A stretch of DNA of 64,000 nt from Telmatospirillum sp. J64-1. GTDB lineage: Bacteria; Pseudomonadota; Alphaproteobacteria; Rhodospirillales; Magnetospirillaceae. Positions within the stretch are counted from its first letter, which is position 1, and every line of letters starts with the position of its first letter. Below the pieces are notes generated by a model. That model worked only from the letters and a program-made list of their open reading frames with translations. It was not told the DNA's origin and ran no database searches. Below are positions 1 through 6,828 of the stretch, one piece after another. The translations under genes were made by a program, and so were the position numbers. Location of the stretch: the NCBI RefSeq assembly GCF_006980715.1, contig NZ_SBHN01000009.1, forward strand, positions 62,001-126,000, in the 5' to 3' direction.

Positions 1-610
1 GGATGCTCGCCACGGCCAGATTGTTGCGCAGTTCGCCCAGGTCCTCGTCGCGGCGGGCGATCTCCGCGCGCGCGGCGGCGCGTTCCTGGGTCAGGCGCTG
101 TTCCAGCTCGGCCACCCGTGCTTCCAGTTCCACCGTCCGCCGCAAGTCGCCGCGATGCGAGGCGCCGGAAAGATGGGAAAGCATGTGCACCTGCCCGAAG
201 ACATGCTCCAGCAGGTCCAGGGGCGCGGCGGGATGGGTCACCAGCGCCCAATAGGCCCCCGACACCTCGCCGCGCGCCTCGTGCTCGTCCCACAGGCTGC
301 GTAATTCCTCTTCCGTCTTCGCCCGCCCGAAGCGGTTGATGGTGACGAGGAAGCGCTGGTCCATGATCTTCTGCATCAACTTGGCATGGATACCGTTCTC
401 GCCGGCACGGGTCACGAAGAAGCCGTGGATGTGATAGTCGGTCACATCGGCTTCCATGCTGACCCTGGTCTTGGCGATGATACGCCGCAGATCGGCCATG
501 GTCAGGCAGGTGCCGACCACCGAGCAATGCCATTGCCGCTCCAGTTCCCACAGCTTGCGCCGCCGTCCCGACCCGGCCTTGATCGGACGACACATTTCAG
601 AACCGCACAT
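1..610 (-). CDS. DUF2325-like protein, N-terminal part (runs off the left edge)
   Basis: The gene starts at an ATG at 608-610 preceded by GGAGGAGCG and runs off the window, so only about 203 codons are visible. The N-terminus reads MCGSEMCRPIK, followed by WELERQWHCSVVGTCLT, a pattern I recall from the shared N-terminal region of alpha- and betaproteobacterial proteins with a C-terminal DUF2325 domain. The last visible 60 residues are charged and heptad-like (EARVAELEQRLTQERAAA), so they probably form a coiled coil. The C-terminal domain that would settle the family lies outside the window. No function is assigned. The neighbouring guanine deaminase is divergent, with about 120 nt between them for both promoters. 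Confidence 0.6.
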   Translation of the reverse strand, partial: MCGSEMCRPIKAGSGRRRKLWELERQWHCSVVGTCLTMADLRRIIAKTRVSMEADVTDYHIHGFFVTRAGENGIHAKLMQKIMDQRFLVTINRFGRAKTEEELRSLWDEHEARGEVSGAYWALVTHPAAPLDLLEHVFGQVHMLSHLSGASHRGDLRRTVELEARVAELEQRLTQERAAARAEIARRDEDLGELRNNLAVASI

Positions 611-732
611 CTCGCTCCTCCGCCATGAAATTGCGAGTCATTTGCAAAATCACATTGTGAGATTTCACCTCTTCCGTCAATACGCTTTCGCATGGCTTGG
701 CGGGATGAGAAGGCTGTGTCTAAAATGGGCCT

Positions 733-1203
733 ATGGATAAGGAAGACTTCATGCGGCGCGCCATCGCGCTTGCCGCCGAAAAATCGGGCCAGGGCCAGGG
801 CGGCCCCTTCGGCGCCGTGGTGGTGCTGGACGGACGGATCGTCGGGGAAGGCTGGAACCAGGTCACCAGCAGCAACGACCCTACCGCCCATGCCGAGGTG
901 GTCGCCATCCGCGATGCCTGCCGCAATCTGGGAAATTTCTCGCTGGAAGGGGCGGAGATCTATACCAGCTGCGAACCCTGCCCCATGTGCCTGTCCGCCA
1001 TCTACTGGGCCAGGATCGGCCACATCCACTACGCCAACCGCCGCGAGGATGCCGCCGCCATCGGCTTCGACGACGCCTATCTTTACCGGGAAGTGGTCAA
1101 GCCCATCGAGGAACGCGACATCCCCATGACCCGCCTGCTGGCCGAAGAAGCCAAGGCCGGTTTCGAGGCGTGGTTCCGGGACCCGGCGAAAGTTCCGTAC
1201 TGA
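733..1203 (+). CDS. guaD: Guanine deaminase (CDA-fold, GuaD type)
   Basis: This 156-residue zinc enzyme should deaminate guanine to xanthine in the cytoplasm, as part of purine salvage. The cytidine-deaminase-fold zinc site is complete: HAE at residues 53-55 (His ligand and catalytic Glu) and PCPMC at 82-86 (Cys83 and Cys86). Length and surrounding motifs (GGPFGAVVV, SNDPTAHAEV, TSCEPCPMCL, IYWAR, GFDD) match the Bacillus-type guanine deaminases closely along the whole protein, rather than tRNA adenosine deaminase TadA. The ATG at 733 starts right at the family N-terminus. It appears to be a single-gene unit that ends at a bidirectional hairpin shared with the convergent GST gene. Confidence 0.9.
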   Translation: MDKEDFMRRAIALAAEKSGQGQGGPFGAVVVLDGRIVGEGWNQVTSSNDPTAHAEVVAIRDACRNLGNFSLEGAEIYTSCEPCPMCLSAIYWARIGHIHYANRREDAAAIGFDDAYLYREVVKPIEERDIPMTRLLAEEAKAGFEAWFRDPAKVPY

Positions 1204-1221
1204 GTAAAGACACAGGATAGT

Positions 1222-1256
1222 CCAGCCCCCGGGACACCCTTCATCCCGGGGGCTGG
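1222..1256. terminator. Bidirectional hairpin between guaD and the GST gene
   Basis: A perfect 13-bp stem, CCAGCCCCCGGGA (1222-1234) with TCCCGGGGGCTGG (1244-1256), encloses a 9-nt loop. It lies between the convergent stops of guaD (1203) and the GST gene (1268), the expected place for a shared terminator. There is no long T-run on either side. Confidence 0.75.
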
Positions 1257-1267
1257 GCTCGTTGACT

Positions 1268-1906
1268 TCAGCCTTCCATCGCCGCGCGGGCTTCAGCCTC
1301 GCGGGCCAGGGCGCGCTGCACCGCCTGGCGGGCGCCGACGCGCTCGAAATGGGCGGCGTAATTGCCATAGGCGCTAACATCCAGGTTCAGTGCCTTGGCC
1401 CAGCTGAAGAAGACGTAGGCATAGGCATCGGCCACGGAATAGTCCCCCAGCAGCCATTCCCGGCCTTCGAGCATCTTCTCGATCATGCCAAAGTTCTGCG
1501 CCGTTCCCTCGCGGGCGATCTCCAGCAGGCGCCCTTCCGAACCAGGGGCATCGCAGATGCGTGCGGGACCGAAGAAACGGCCGATCACCGGATGCACGCC
1601 GGACGAGAACCAGCAAAGCAGCGACAGCGCCTCGACTTCCTTGACCAGATCGCCGCTGGGCAGCAGCCTGGCTTCGGGGAAAGTGCGGGCGATATAGGTC
1701 AGGATGGCGGGATTCTCGGTCAGGACGCACCCGCCGATATCCAGGGCAGGCACCTTGCCCTTGGGATTGATGGCCAGATATTCCGGCTGCTTGTGCTGGC
1801 CCTTGCGCAGATAAACGGGCTTGGCCTCGAATTGCGCGCCCGTTTCTTCCAGGGCGACATGCGGCACCAGCGAACAGGCGCCGGGCGAATAATAGAGCGT
1901 CAGCAT
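1268..1906 (-). CDS. Glutathione S-transferase (beta-class-like)
   Basis: This 212-residue protein has the two-domain GST layout. The N-terminal thioredoxin-like part begins MLTLYYSPGACSLVPHVAL, the signature of bacterial beta-class GSTs with the conserved Cys10 region. INPKGKVPAL and LTENPAILTYIA form the glutathione site, and an all-helical C-terminal domain starts near residue 85. The start at 1906 is chosen because it begins at the usual GST N-terminus and has AGAGG upstream; an open frame extends further 5' without family similarity. The substrate is unknown. It probably conjugates glutathione to electrophiles in the cytoplasm, and lies just downstream of glyoxalase I, another glutathione-using enzyme. 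Confidence 0.88.
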   Translation of the reverse strand: MLTLYYSPGACSLVPHVALEETGAQFEAKPVYLRKGQHKQPEYLAINPKGKVPALDIGGCVLTENPAILTYIARTFPEARLLPSGDLVKEVEALSLLCWFSSGVHPVIGRFFGPARICDAPGSEGRLLEIAREGTAQNFGMIEKMLEGREWLLGDYSVADAYAYVFFSWAKALNLDVSAYGNYAAHFERVGARQAVQRALAREAEARAAMEG

Positions 1907-2023
1907 GAAAGCCTCTGTCCAACGTTGAAATGGGAGGAGTGTCGCGCCTCCCGCCGCCTGCGGCAAGCCCTAAGGATTCCAGTGGATTGCGGAGCAATCT
2001 TCACTGAAACCTCGAACCGTGGC

Positions 2024-2064
2024 GGAGGGGAGGAAGGGAATGAAAGCTCCCCTTCCTCCCCTCC
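2024..2064 (-). terminator. Long hairpin downstream of glyoxalase I
   Basis: A perfect 15-bp inverted repeat, GGAGGGGAGGAAGGG (2024-2038) with its complement at 2050-2064, lies 10 nt beyond the glyoxalase stop on the minus strand. One strand is purely purine. It probably ends the gloA transcript before the GST gene. Confidence 0.65.
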
Positions 2065-2073
2065 CCGACGGGC

Positions 2074-2586
2074 TTACTTCGGCTGAGCGGCGGCGATGGA
2101 CGCCATGCCGTTCGGCGACAGGATCTCGATCCAATAACCGTCGGGATCCTTGATGAAGGCGATGCCCTTCATTTTGCCGTCATTCGGCCGCTTCACGAAT
2201 TCCACGCCAAGCTTTTCGAAACGCTCGCAAGCGGCATCGACATCGGGCACGCTGATGCCGAGATGGCCGAAGCCACGCGGTTCGGAATTCCCGTTGTGAT
2301 AGCCGGCGAAGGATTCGTCGCTCTCGGTTCCCCAGTTATGGGTGAGCTCAAGCGTGGTCTCCCGGGAGAAGACGAAGCGGCTGCGTTCGGCAGGATCCTC
2401 CGGCACGGTTTCCCCTTCCTTCAGCAGCGCCAGGAAGTAAAGGGAGAACTTCATCTCCTCGAAGTCAAAGCGCTGAAGAAACGTCATGCCCAGCACTTCG
2501 GTATAGAAGCGGACCGACGCATCCGGGTCGCGGACGCGCAGCATCGTCTGGTTGAGTGTATACCCCTTGGTCGCTGGATCACGCAT
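2074..2586 (-). CDS. gloA: Lactoylglutathione lyase (glyoxalase I)
   Basis: This 170-residue enzyme should isomerise the methylglyoxal-glutathione hemithioacetal to S-lactoylglutathione, detoxifying methylglyoxal. Two betaalphabetabetabeta repeats are visible. Metal ligands fit the longer human-like form: Gln13 (LNQTMLRV), Glu80 (TLELTHNWG), His108 (GFGHLGI) and Glu154 ([10 protein letters not shown]), equivalent to human Gln33, Glu99, His126 and Glu172. The Gln first ligand and the extra segment around residues 60-100 suggest a zinc-type enzyme rather than the short nickel-type E. coli GloA. It is transcribed on the minus strand toward a GST gene. Confidence 0.93.
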   Translation of the reverse strand: MRDPATKGYTLNQTMLRVRDPDASVRFYTEVLGMTFLQRFDFEEMKFSLYFLALLKEGETVPEDPAERSRFVFSRETTLELTHNWGTESDESFAGYHNGNSEPRGFGHLGISVPDVDAACERFEKLGVEFVKRPNDGKMKGIAFIKDPDGYWIEILSPNGMASIAAAQPK

Positions 2587-2619
2587 CGTTACCGTCCTTG
2601 AGACTCTGGTTCGTTACAG

Positions 2620-2647
2620 GCAGGCGTCGGGGCTCCCGAACGCCTGC
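2620..2647 (-). terminator. Hairpin between the heme monooxygenase and gloA
   Basis: GCAGGCGTCGGG (2620-2631) pairs with CCCGAACGCCTGC (ending 2647), with a single bulged base and a short loop. It lies between the stop of the upstream minus-strand gene (2678) and the gloA start (2586), so it probably separates the two transcripts. There is no T-run. Confidence 0.5.
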
Positions 2648-2677
2648 GGCGCACAATTCCAGAAGCTGAAATCCGGT

Positions 2678-2998
2678 TCAACCTTCCCGTCCGATCGTCT
2701 GAATGACCTCGAAGCCCTCGAACTGGGGCGGTCCGAGGTAAAGGGGCTTGCTGCCACCGGCTGCCCGGTGGGCGGAGCGGAAGGCTTCTGACTTCGTCCA
2801 GTCGAGGAAGTGCTGCTCTGACTCCCAGACCGTATGCGAGGAATAGAGGCGGTGATCCTCGTATCGCGGCCCCCGCAGCATATGGAATTCGGCAAAGCCC
2901 GGCACCTCGCGCAAATGAACTTCGCGATTGAGCCACATCTCCTCGAAATCCTTCTCCGCATCCAGGCGGACCTTAAACCGGTTCATGGCGATGTACAT
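2678..2998 (-). CDS. Antibiotic-biosynthesis-monooxygenase-fold protein, probable IsdG/HmoA-type heme-degrading monooxygenase
   Basis: This 106-residue ferredoxin-like-fold protein carries the heme-degradation triad at the positions used by the IsdG/IsdI family: Asn6 (MYIAMNRF), Trp67 (HFLDWTK) and His77 (FRSAH). Such enzymes open the heme ring without a dedicated reductase and release iron. The start at 2998 is set by AAAGGAG upstream; a longer open frame 5' of it has no family similarity. The C-terminus (PLYLGPPQFEGFEVI) also fits the family. Heme cleavage is inferred from the three residues; quinol monooxygenases share the fold but lack this triad. No heme transporter is adjacent. Confidence 0.75.
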   Translation of the reverse strand: MYIAMNRFKVRLDAEKDFEEMWLNREVHLREVPGFAEFHMLRGPRYEDHRLYSSHTVWESEQHFLDWTKSEAFRSAHRAAGGSKPLYLGPPQFEGFEVIQTIGREG

Positions 2999-3166
2999 GA
3001 TGCAACGCTCCTTTCCGTCTCGGCCGTCCGCATGATTCCAGCGGACCGAAGAATGACGCCAGCTTACCCTGCCTGGGGACCAGTCTGCAAAACCCGCCCT
3101 TTTTCCGAACCGATACGCCTCTGCCGTTACTAAAAAGGCAGAAGGATCAATCAGGAGGACCTGGCG

Positions 3167-3625
3167 GTGCAAAACTTGGAACAAGCCCAGCAGATACTCG
3201 CGGAGTTCGGACGCACGATCGGCCTGGAAGAGCTGACCTTCGACGCCTATGGCTATTGCTGCCTGGGCTTCGACAACGTGCTCGTCAACATGGAACTGGT
3301 CCCCCAGGCCCAGCAACTGATGCTCTATGCACATCTGGGCTTGGCTCCGCAACCGGCAAGCGCGGAATTGTACGAATCCCTCCTGGAAGCCAATCATTTC
3401 TTCCGCGGTACCGGCGGCGCGACCATCGGGGTCGATCCGGCGACGCGCAGCATCGCCCTGGTCTATGCCCTGCCCCTCCCGTCACTGACGCCGGTCTTGC
3501 TCGAAGCCGAGATCAAAGGCTTCGTCGATATCGCCGAAAGCTGGATGACCCGGCTGGACCAACCCGCCGGCGGCACGGACACCTCCGAACAGCAGGGGCC
3601 CATGTTCCAGGGCCTGCGGGTCTGA
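3167..3625 (+). CDS. CesT-like type III secretion chaperone
   Basis: This acidic 152-residue protein has the size and pattern of class I type III secretion chaperones: an N-terminal helix with a repeating hydrophobic face (LEQAQQILAEFGRTIGLEEL), a central strand set (FDAYGYCCLGFDNVLVNMEL, LMLYAHLG), then LYESLLEANHFFRGTGGATIGVD, a hallmark of the CesT/Tir-chaperone family. It starts at a GTG (3167) with AGGAGG at 3153-3158; no ATG fits. It lies 12 nt upstream of the Fic-domain gene, matching the usual pairing of a chaperone with its cognate effector. It should act as a cytoplasmic homodimer that binds the N-terminal part of that effector. No secretion apparatus genes are present in the window. 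Confidence 0.78.
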   Translation: MQNLEQAQQILAEFGRTIGLEELTFDAYGYCCLGFDNVLVNMELVPQAQQLMLYAHLGLAPQPASAELYESLLEANHFFRGTGGATIGVDPATRSIALVYALPLPSLTPVLLEAEIKGFVDIAESWMTRLDQPAGGTDTSEQQGPMFQGLRV

Positions 3626-3637
3626 GGAGGTTCGACG

Positions 3638-6133
3638 ATGGCGCTTACCATTACCCAATTCCAGAAGGCCGCCGCCGATGGCGGGATGCTCAAGCTCGAG
3701 AACGGTGCCGGCAACGGCCAACCCACCGTCGGCAAGATGAGTATTGGCGGACGGATCGCACAATGGTTCCGCGGCGACAGCCTGAAGGCTGAAAACCGCC
3801 AGATCATGCAATCCTTCGTGGCCGCGCTGGAAAAGCAATTCGGCAGTTCCTACGCGACCACCGCCAGCCAAAAGCTGGACATCGAATCGGGCAAGCCGTT
3901 GAGTGCCCGTACGGTCAACAAGATCATCCAGCAGGGCGAAGCCCATATGAAGCAGGTCAAGGGCCTGAACTTCATGGTCGCCTATCATTTCAGCGAGAAC
4001 ACGGCGGCGCACGACCCCCACAGCTTCGGCAAGGTCTTCTCCGACCTGGTCCACGAAAAGGGGATGGACCTCAAGCACGACGACAAGGACCTCAACCTGT
4101 CCAGCCTGCAACAGGCCATCAAAAGGGACATCGAGCGCGCGGGCTTTGGCAATCAGGTCGTTTCCATGGCTCAAGCCCGGGAAGTCACCGAAAAGCGTGT
4201 CGAGCGCTTCCTCGACAACAAGCTTGCCCTTTTGCAGACCGCCGACCGGCTGAGCACCAACGAAAGCGACCGGGCCGCCCTCCGCAAGATGGCGCTGAGC
4301 CACGACATGGCAAACCCGCAATTCCTGGAAGCGCTTTGGAATAACCGGGATGCCGGACAAGCCCTGCTGACGGTCCTCGGCAATCCCGAGGCGTCGCATG
4401 CCGACCGGACCGATGCTCTTCACACCTACTTCACCCGCTATGACGCGGCCCTCACGCCGCTATTAGCCGACATGGTGGCCTCAGGCGCGGAAGTGGGCGC
4501 GGACGATCTGATCGACTTCAACACCAATCTCGTGGAAATGGGCCTGCTCACAGCGGGGGCCAGTGCCGAGCAGATGCAGACTCTGTGGACATCCCTGACC
4601 AGCCCCGAGATGAGCCAGATGCGTGATAGCCTGAACTTCCTGTTCTGCAATGGCGCGGACGAGGATATCAGCGCGCGATCCCTTTCCACCATCCGTAGTT
4701 TGGCTGATACGGTTACCCTCGCGATCCGGCTGGTCGGCCCGGCCCTGGGCAGGCCTGCGGACGAAATCTCGGCGGCCATGAAGGTGGAATTCGTCATCGA
4801 GAGGGTGGACGACATCCCCGAAGCGATCATCGATTCACTGCGCGGCAGAGGAATGGGCGACGTCAATTTCACCATCGACAAGCAGATCGAGCGCGTCGGT
4901 CCGCCCGAAGTCCAGCAGCAGCTTTCCAACGCCTGGCTCAACCTCAACCTGAGCCGGGATGTTCTGCAAAGTGGAAATGCCGAACAACTTCAGGCCCAGG
5001 CACAGGTCCTGACCGCCTTGGGCTCTAGCCTGGCAGGCATCCAGGGCACCAATGGCGCCAGCACCACCGCGGCGAGCCTCCGCAACATGTTGGAACACGA
5101 AGCCACCCGAGTGATCGATGCCTATTGCGATGCCGTACGCCAGGCAGGCCCGGACCAGGCGGCAATCATCGAAGGCCTGAGCCAGGCCCGCCAGATGCTG
5201 GCCGATCTCAAGGCCGCTTCCAACTGGGACCGCACCGCCGCCTATTGCGACGAAACCAGGATCGACCTGCAATCGGAAATCTTCACCCGCGCCGAACCGC
5301 TATTCCAGACACTGGACAGCGATGCCCTGGCCTTGTCAGTTAAAAATCGCAAGGAATTCGGGCGTATCATCTCGCAGGACCTCAGCGCCGCACTTGCACG
5401 CCCCATTGCCGAGGAAAACCGCCCGGCCTTGCAGCAGATGTCCCAGCGCATCCGTGACACGGCTGACCAGCTCGATCTGGAAAATGCCGACCCCGGAAAG
5501 CTGGCGAGGGCAACGGAACGGATCGACGCCATCCGCATGGGAAGCTCGGACACCATCGCCGGCAAGAGCGGTGGCGGAGAAATAGCCGAGGGACAACGCC
5601 GCGCCACCGACAACTGGAAAGCGGCCAGCGCCTTCGCCAGAGAAATCGCCAGCAGCAACCAGCCGCTGACCCTCGACAGCATCAAGCAGATCAACCGCCT
5701 GCTCAATACCGGCATGCCGGCCAATGAAGGAATCGCCGGCGAATTCCGGGAGCGTCCCGAAACGGCGGGCGGCGGCGCCGCCTATCTGACCCCTGAGCGG
5801 ATTCCGCTGTTCATGGACGACTTCATGACTTGGCTGAACGACAAGATGGGGCAGACCGATCCGATCGAACTGGCCGCCCTTGCCTATCAGAAGCTGGTCA
5901 GCATCCATCCCTTCTCGGACGGTAATGGCCGCACCTGCCGCCTCGTCGCCGACATCATCCTGCAACGCAACAACTTGCCGCCGGCTGCCTTCCAAGGCAG
6001 CAACGAGGTCAATGTCAGCGTCTTCGCCGTCCCGCAGAAGGGCCAGGAAAACATCTCTCCCGAGGAGGCGGTACGCCGCATGGCTTCTGCCGTCGAGCGC
6101 AGCCTGTCCATCTTGAGCGAGGAATTGGCCTGA
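3638..6133 (+). CDS. Fic-domain protein, putative type III effector
   Basis: This 831-residue soluble protein has a C-terminal Fic domain (about residues 620-830) with the catalytic loop HPFSDGNGRTCR, His at residue 757. Fic enzymes usually transfer AMP or another phosphate-containing group onto hydroxyl side chains of target proteins. The first 600 residues are mainly helical, with no signal peptide or membrane segment and no domain I recognise. No (S/T)xxxE(G/N) inhibitory motif is evident, so a separate antitoxin-like inhibitor is not indicated and none is encoded nearby. The upstream CesT-like chaperone (12-nt gap, AGGAGG ribosome site) suggests secretion into a host cell. Base composition is lower than the neighbours (sampled 60-nt lines at 4141 and 4921 are 57% and 55% G+C, against 77% at 8041), consistent with acquisition by transfer. 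Confidence 0.85.
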   Translation: MALTITQFQKAAADGGMLKLENGAGNGQPTVGKMSIGGRIAQWFRGDSLKAENRQIMQSFVAALEKQFGSSYATTASQKLDIESGKPLSARTVNKIIQQGEAHMKQVKGLNFMVAYHFSENTAAHDPHSFGKVFSDLVHEKGMDLKHDDKDLNLSSLQQAIKRDIERAGFGNQVVSMAQAREVTEKRVERFLDNKLALLQTADRLSTNESDRAALRKMALSHDMANPQFLEALWNNRDAGQALLTVLGNPEASHADRTDALHTYFTRYDAALTPLLADMVASGAEVGADDLIDFNTNLVEMGLLTAGASAEQMQTLWTSLTSPEMSQMRDSLNFLFCNGADEDISARSLSTIRSLADTVTLAIRLVGPALGRPADEISAAMKVEFVIERVDDIPEAIIDSLRGRGMGDVNFTIDKQIERVGPPEVQQQLSNAWLNLNLSRDVLQSGNAEQLQAQAQVLTALGSSLAGIQGTNGASTTAASLRNMLEHEATRVIDAYCDAVRQAGPDQAAIIEGLSQARQMLADLKAASNWDRTAAYCDETRIDLQSEIFTRAEPLFQTLDSDALALSVKNRKEFGRIISQDLSAALARPIAEENRPALQQMSQRIRDTADQLDLENADPGKLARATERIDAIRMGSSDTIAGKSGGGEIAEGQRRATDNWKAASAFAREIASSNQPLTLDSIKQINRLLNTGMPANEGIAGEFRERPETAGGGAAYLTPERIPLFMDDFMTWLNDKMGQTDPIELAALAYQKLVSIHPFSDGNGRTCRLVADIILQRNNLPPAAFQGSNEVNVSVFAVPQKGQENISPEEAVRRMASAVERSLSILSEELA

Positions 6134-6160
6134 GCAAAAAGCTGGGACACTCGGCAAGCA

Positions 6161-6190
6161 GGGGATCCGGCTTCTCAGGCGCCGGACCCC
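6161..6190 (+). terminator. Hairpin downstream of the Fic gene
   Basis: GGGGATCCGGC (6161-6171) pairs with GCCGGACCCC (6181-6190), leaving one bulged A and a 9-nt loop, followed by CTCAATTTCC. It sits 28 nt after the stop of the Fic gene. The remaining 170 nt before the next gene are comparatively AT-rich and should hold the promoter of the molybdenum hydroxylase operon. Confidence 0.5.
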
Positions 6191-6363
6191 CTCAATTTCC
6201 TAGCCTGCTCCGGCTGATCACGCCAAGAAACTTCAACCGAGACCCAAGGAAAGTCACAATATCAGGGACTGACCGTCAACTATAATGTATGCAAACATAG
6301 CCTCTCTGACGAAGGGGCGCCCGCCGTCCCTCTCACTTCACAAGACCAGGGAGGAACTCCGGC

Positions 6364-6828
6364 ATGAAGATCACTTTGAATGTCGACGGCAGAAAACGCG
6401 ACGTCGAGGCACCTCCTGATGCAGCACTTCTGTTCGTCCTACGGAATGATCTAGGCGTCAACGGCCCAAAATTCGGCTGCGGCCTTGCCCAATGCGGGGC
6501 CTGCACCGTGCTGGTGGACGGCCAGCCCGCCCGCTCCTGCAGCCTGCCGGTCCAAAGCGTCGAAGGCGCGAAGATCGAAACCCCCGCCGGTTTGCGGGGC
6601 GAGGACGGCAGCCCCAGCCCCCTCCAGAAGGCCTTCCTCGAGGAACAGGCGGCGCAATGCGGCTACTGCACCTCGGGAATGATCATGACGGCGACCGCGT
6701 TCCTTAGAGAGAACGACAATCCCACCGACCAGGAGGTGCGCAAGGCCATGGACGGCAATCTCTGCCGCTGCGGTTCCCATAACCGCATCGTCCGGGCGAT
6801 TCTCCGCGCCGCGAAGGAGGTGGCATGA
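6364..6828 (+). CDS. Molybdenum hydroxylase small subunit, two [2Fe-2S] clusters (isoquinoline oxidoreductase alpha type)
   Basis: This 154-residue electron-transfer subunit carries a plant-type [2Fe-2S] cluster on Cys39, Cys44, Cys47 and Cys59 (FGCGLAQCGACTV) and a second cluster on Cys99, Cys102, Cys134 and Cys136 (QCGYCTSGM, NLCRCGSHN). The layout is that of the xanthine oxidase family small subunit. It should pass electrons away from the molybdenum site in the next gene. The stop overlaps the start of the large subunit by 4 nt. No FAD subunit is encoded here, which fits the isoquinoline 1-oxidoreductase or aldehyde-dehydrogenase branch with a cytochrome or quinone acceptor. The true substrate cannot be read from sequence. 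Confidence 0.92.
   Translation: MKITLNVDGRKRDVEAPPDAALLFVLRNDLGVNGPKFGCGLAQCGACTVLVDGQPARSCSLPVQSVEGAKIETPAGLRGEDGSPSPLQKAFLEEQAAQCGYCTSGMIMTATAFLRENDNPTDQEVRKAMDGNLCRCGSHNRIVRAILRAAKEVA

Noticed and set aside
733-1203. tRNA adenosine deaminase (TadA)
   Set aside because: The GGPFGAVVV and SNDPTAHAEV context and the C-terminal GFDD and family end match guanine deaminase instead.
3638-6133. Fic toxin of a toxin-antitoxin pair
   Set aside because: No FicA-like antitoxin with an inhibitory motif is adjacent; the neighbour has the CesT chaperone pattern and the protein is far larger than FicT toxins.
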